A stretch of 64,000 nucleotides of DNA from Euglena gracilis (lineage: Eukaryota; Euglenida; Euglenophyceae; Euglenales). The notes under the pieces are model-generated. The model had not been told where the DNA came from and searched no databases. It worked only from the letters and a program-made list of their open reading frames with translations. The position numbers were made by a program, and so were the translations under genes. Below are positions 62,134 through 64,000 of this stretch, one piece after another (position 1 is the first letter of the stretch; each line of letters opens with the position of its first letter). The stretch covers positions 35,532,227-35,596,226 of the forward strand of contig CP154957.1 of the NCBI GenBank assembly GCA_039621445.1. Reading direction: 5' to 3'.

Positions 62134-64000
62134 TTGGTTGAAACCGTGTTTTGGGCGAAGATTTAAGACTTTTAATGTCTCGAAATCGGCCCAAACACGG
62201 TTTAAAGTTGGTATACCCACGTTTAGCCTTGGCCAAAGCGGGCGTACACCTTTTTTTTTTATTCTACGGCATTGTGTTTTTGTCTTTTTTAACTCATTTG
62301 CCTTCTTTAACTCAGGACCCTCTTTTTTTTTTGGCTTGCACCAGCACTGTCCCCCCCCCCCCCGCGCAAGGGGAGACGCAACCTTTCAAAACTCTCCAGG
62401 GAAGAAATTTTTTTTCTCGGTTAAAGCCAAACCCTGCAAATTGGTAAAATTTGGCAAATTTTGGCAGAATTTTCCAAAATTTGCTAGAAATCAACAAAAA
62501 AGGATACGTGCGTTCACTTGTGGACAAATCGGAGAATGTTCGGGACTCGGTTCACCTTCCATTTTAGATTCATGCAGAAAAAAACTGTGGAAAGGGGAAA
62601 TTATGCAGAAAAATTGCAGAATACTGCACAAGGTTGCGGAAAATTGTGAGAGTTTTTCGTAAATTGCAGAAATTGTGGAAAAATTGTGGATACTGATTTT
62701 CCCCCTGTCAATTTTACCCTAAAAATATGTTGTCAAAATATGAAGAATGGGCAAACATCCAAGGAAGAACTCGAAAGAAGCGCTAAATAAGCGGAAATGT
62801 GCGAAATAAGCGTCTTTTGGCCCAACAAGCATAAAATAATAACACTAAATATGCGCAATGTTTTCGCTCTCATGGGGGGGTCATTTTTTCTGGCACACAA
62901 TGCCAGAAGAAGATTCATTGCTGTTTCTGTATTTTTGTCCCAAAATCCCCCCCAAATAATCCGATGTAACCCCCCAAATATAACAACCCCCTTAGCCCTG
63001 AACTTTGGGAGAAAAATCATGCCCCAGGGGGGTATATTTGGGGTGTTTAGATTGGAATATGAAAATGTGGATATGCAACATTAAGCACAGCCCCCCCATC
63101 TGCCCCTCTGGTGGTGGGTGGTCCACCACCCCTTTCAAACATAACCCCCACAGTGGGATATATTTGGGGGGGTTGTATTAATGGTTTGATACTTATCCTG
63201 CTTCATTGAATTTCTCTGACAATTTGTTGTGCTTTAAAATGTAATGCAATGTGTTCAGACAATTTTTTATTTGCATGGTTCCACAACATGCTTCGTGCAA
63301 ATGTTGCGACTTCAACATCATATGACCTGTTTTTGAAAGGAAGCTCATGGACTACAGAGTTTGATGGCGAGATATCGAACAGGTGTTCCAAGTTTAGAGT
63401 TTGGAATTATTCAGTATGACGATCATTTCGAAATTGATTTGAGCAATTTTTCAATCTGGCGAATTCCAGTGCACAGTTTAAATTCATTCATGGCATTGGT
63501 TACACAGTTACGCGTTTTTTTATGTCAGTTTTATTTTGCTTTGACCAATTGCATTTGTGTAATTTTTTCCCTTTAAATAGGAGTATCCAAAGATTTGCGA
63601 AGATCAGGATTTGGGAAATCAGGGCAACTTTGCCTTTGCTTCTTCTTTTTTTTTGTGATATTAACTTGCTGGCAGAAATTCAAAAAAAATTGCTCTCTTC
63701 AACGACCAGAATTTTGATCCTTCAAGAACACCCATCCCACGTACCAATGACAATCACCAATTGCGGAAGTCACACACAGAATCATGGCATTCCATCAGCA
63801 TTGGAGTCTCAAATGAAGAAAGAGATGGCATCCAGGGAGTCAATTTGCATTCAATTAAATGTCAATTAAATCTCAGCCCAAGGTTTTATTTGAACTCACC
63901 ACCTGTGGAATCTGACAGCGTCGATGTTCAGAAAATGACTCCCTGATGCAAATTAAAACAGCAATTGGCACAATTTCAAACTGATGCTTGGGGTCTGAGT
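62134..64000. other. no gene recognised
   Basis: AT-rich sequence with short frames. A minus-strand frame at 63203-63391 (YDVEVATFARSMLWNHANKK) looks protein-like but too short to assign. ATATTTGGGG units recur near 63040 and 63165. Confidence 0.4.

Overview
This is nuclear DNA of a photosynthetic euglenid alga. Two signals in the sequence support this. First, a retrotransposon copy starts at 10866-10885 with the bases TGAGTGTCTATTTTTTTTCG, which is the 3' end of the euglenid spliced leader. Second, the only clearly recognisable metabolic gene, a homogentisate phytyltransferase (tocopherol pathway, minus strand, 48721-52809), opens into one continuous frame only if three of its four introns are removed as euglenid 'nonconventional' introns (CAG at +4 to +6, CTG at -8 to -6, pairing ends), with one ordinary GT-AG intron. 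A second gene end at 1658-2389 has the same intron type. I know the leader and the intron rule from the literature on Euglena; the species cannot be named from this window.

Layout. 1-3400: C/G-run-rich DNA with a TA-flanked MITE and the last two exons of a small-repeat protein. 3400-41700 (minus strand): one decayed tyrosine-recombinase (PAT/Ngaro/Kangaroo-like) retrotransposon, 'YR-A', cut by two large insertions. The first (3627-23349, flanked by CGTG/CGTG) is a tandem non-autonomous LTR element in which an R2-like LINE (10864-23314) replaces part of the second unit. The LINE's ORF2 is itself split by a fresh copy of the same LTR family (16899-22184, CAGA/CAGA). The second (24307-38742, flanked by GCCTG/GCCTG) is a giant chromodomain Ty3-like element with Gag, protease, RT-RNase H and integrase plus an unrecognised 1440-residue ORF3. 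42000-48000 (plus): a second YR retrotransposon, 'YR-B', head-to-head with YR-A and broken by a 780-bp CA microsatellite. 48700-52810: the phytyltransferase gene, carrying a hAT-like MITE in its last intron, with an assembly gap just upstream. 52840-64000: foldback elements, duplicated segments, a TIR element carrying a recombinase-like ORF, a possible hAT transposase fragment, a perfect 117-bp palindrome and long stretches with nothing I recognise.

Points of most interest are the spliced leader at the LINE 5' end, four 2A-like motifs in the LINE, a Dam-methylase-like domain shared by three unrelated retrotransposon classes, an in-frame UAG followed by a strong hairpin between Gag and protease, the extra ORF3, and the absence of a 3' LTR on the Ty3-like element despite a clean target duplication. 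Many frames are broken at C/G homopolymers, so some apparent frameshifts may be assembly errors.
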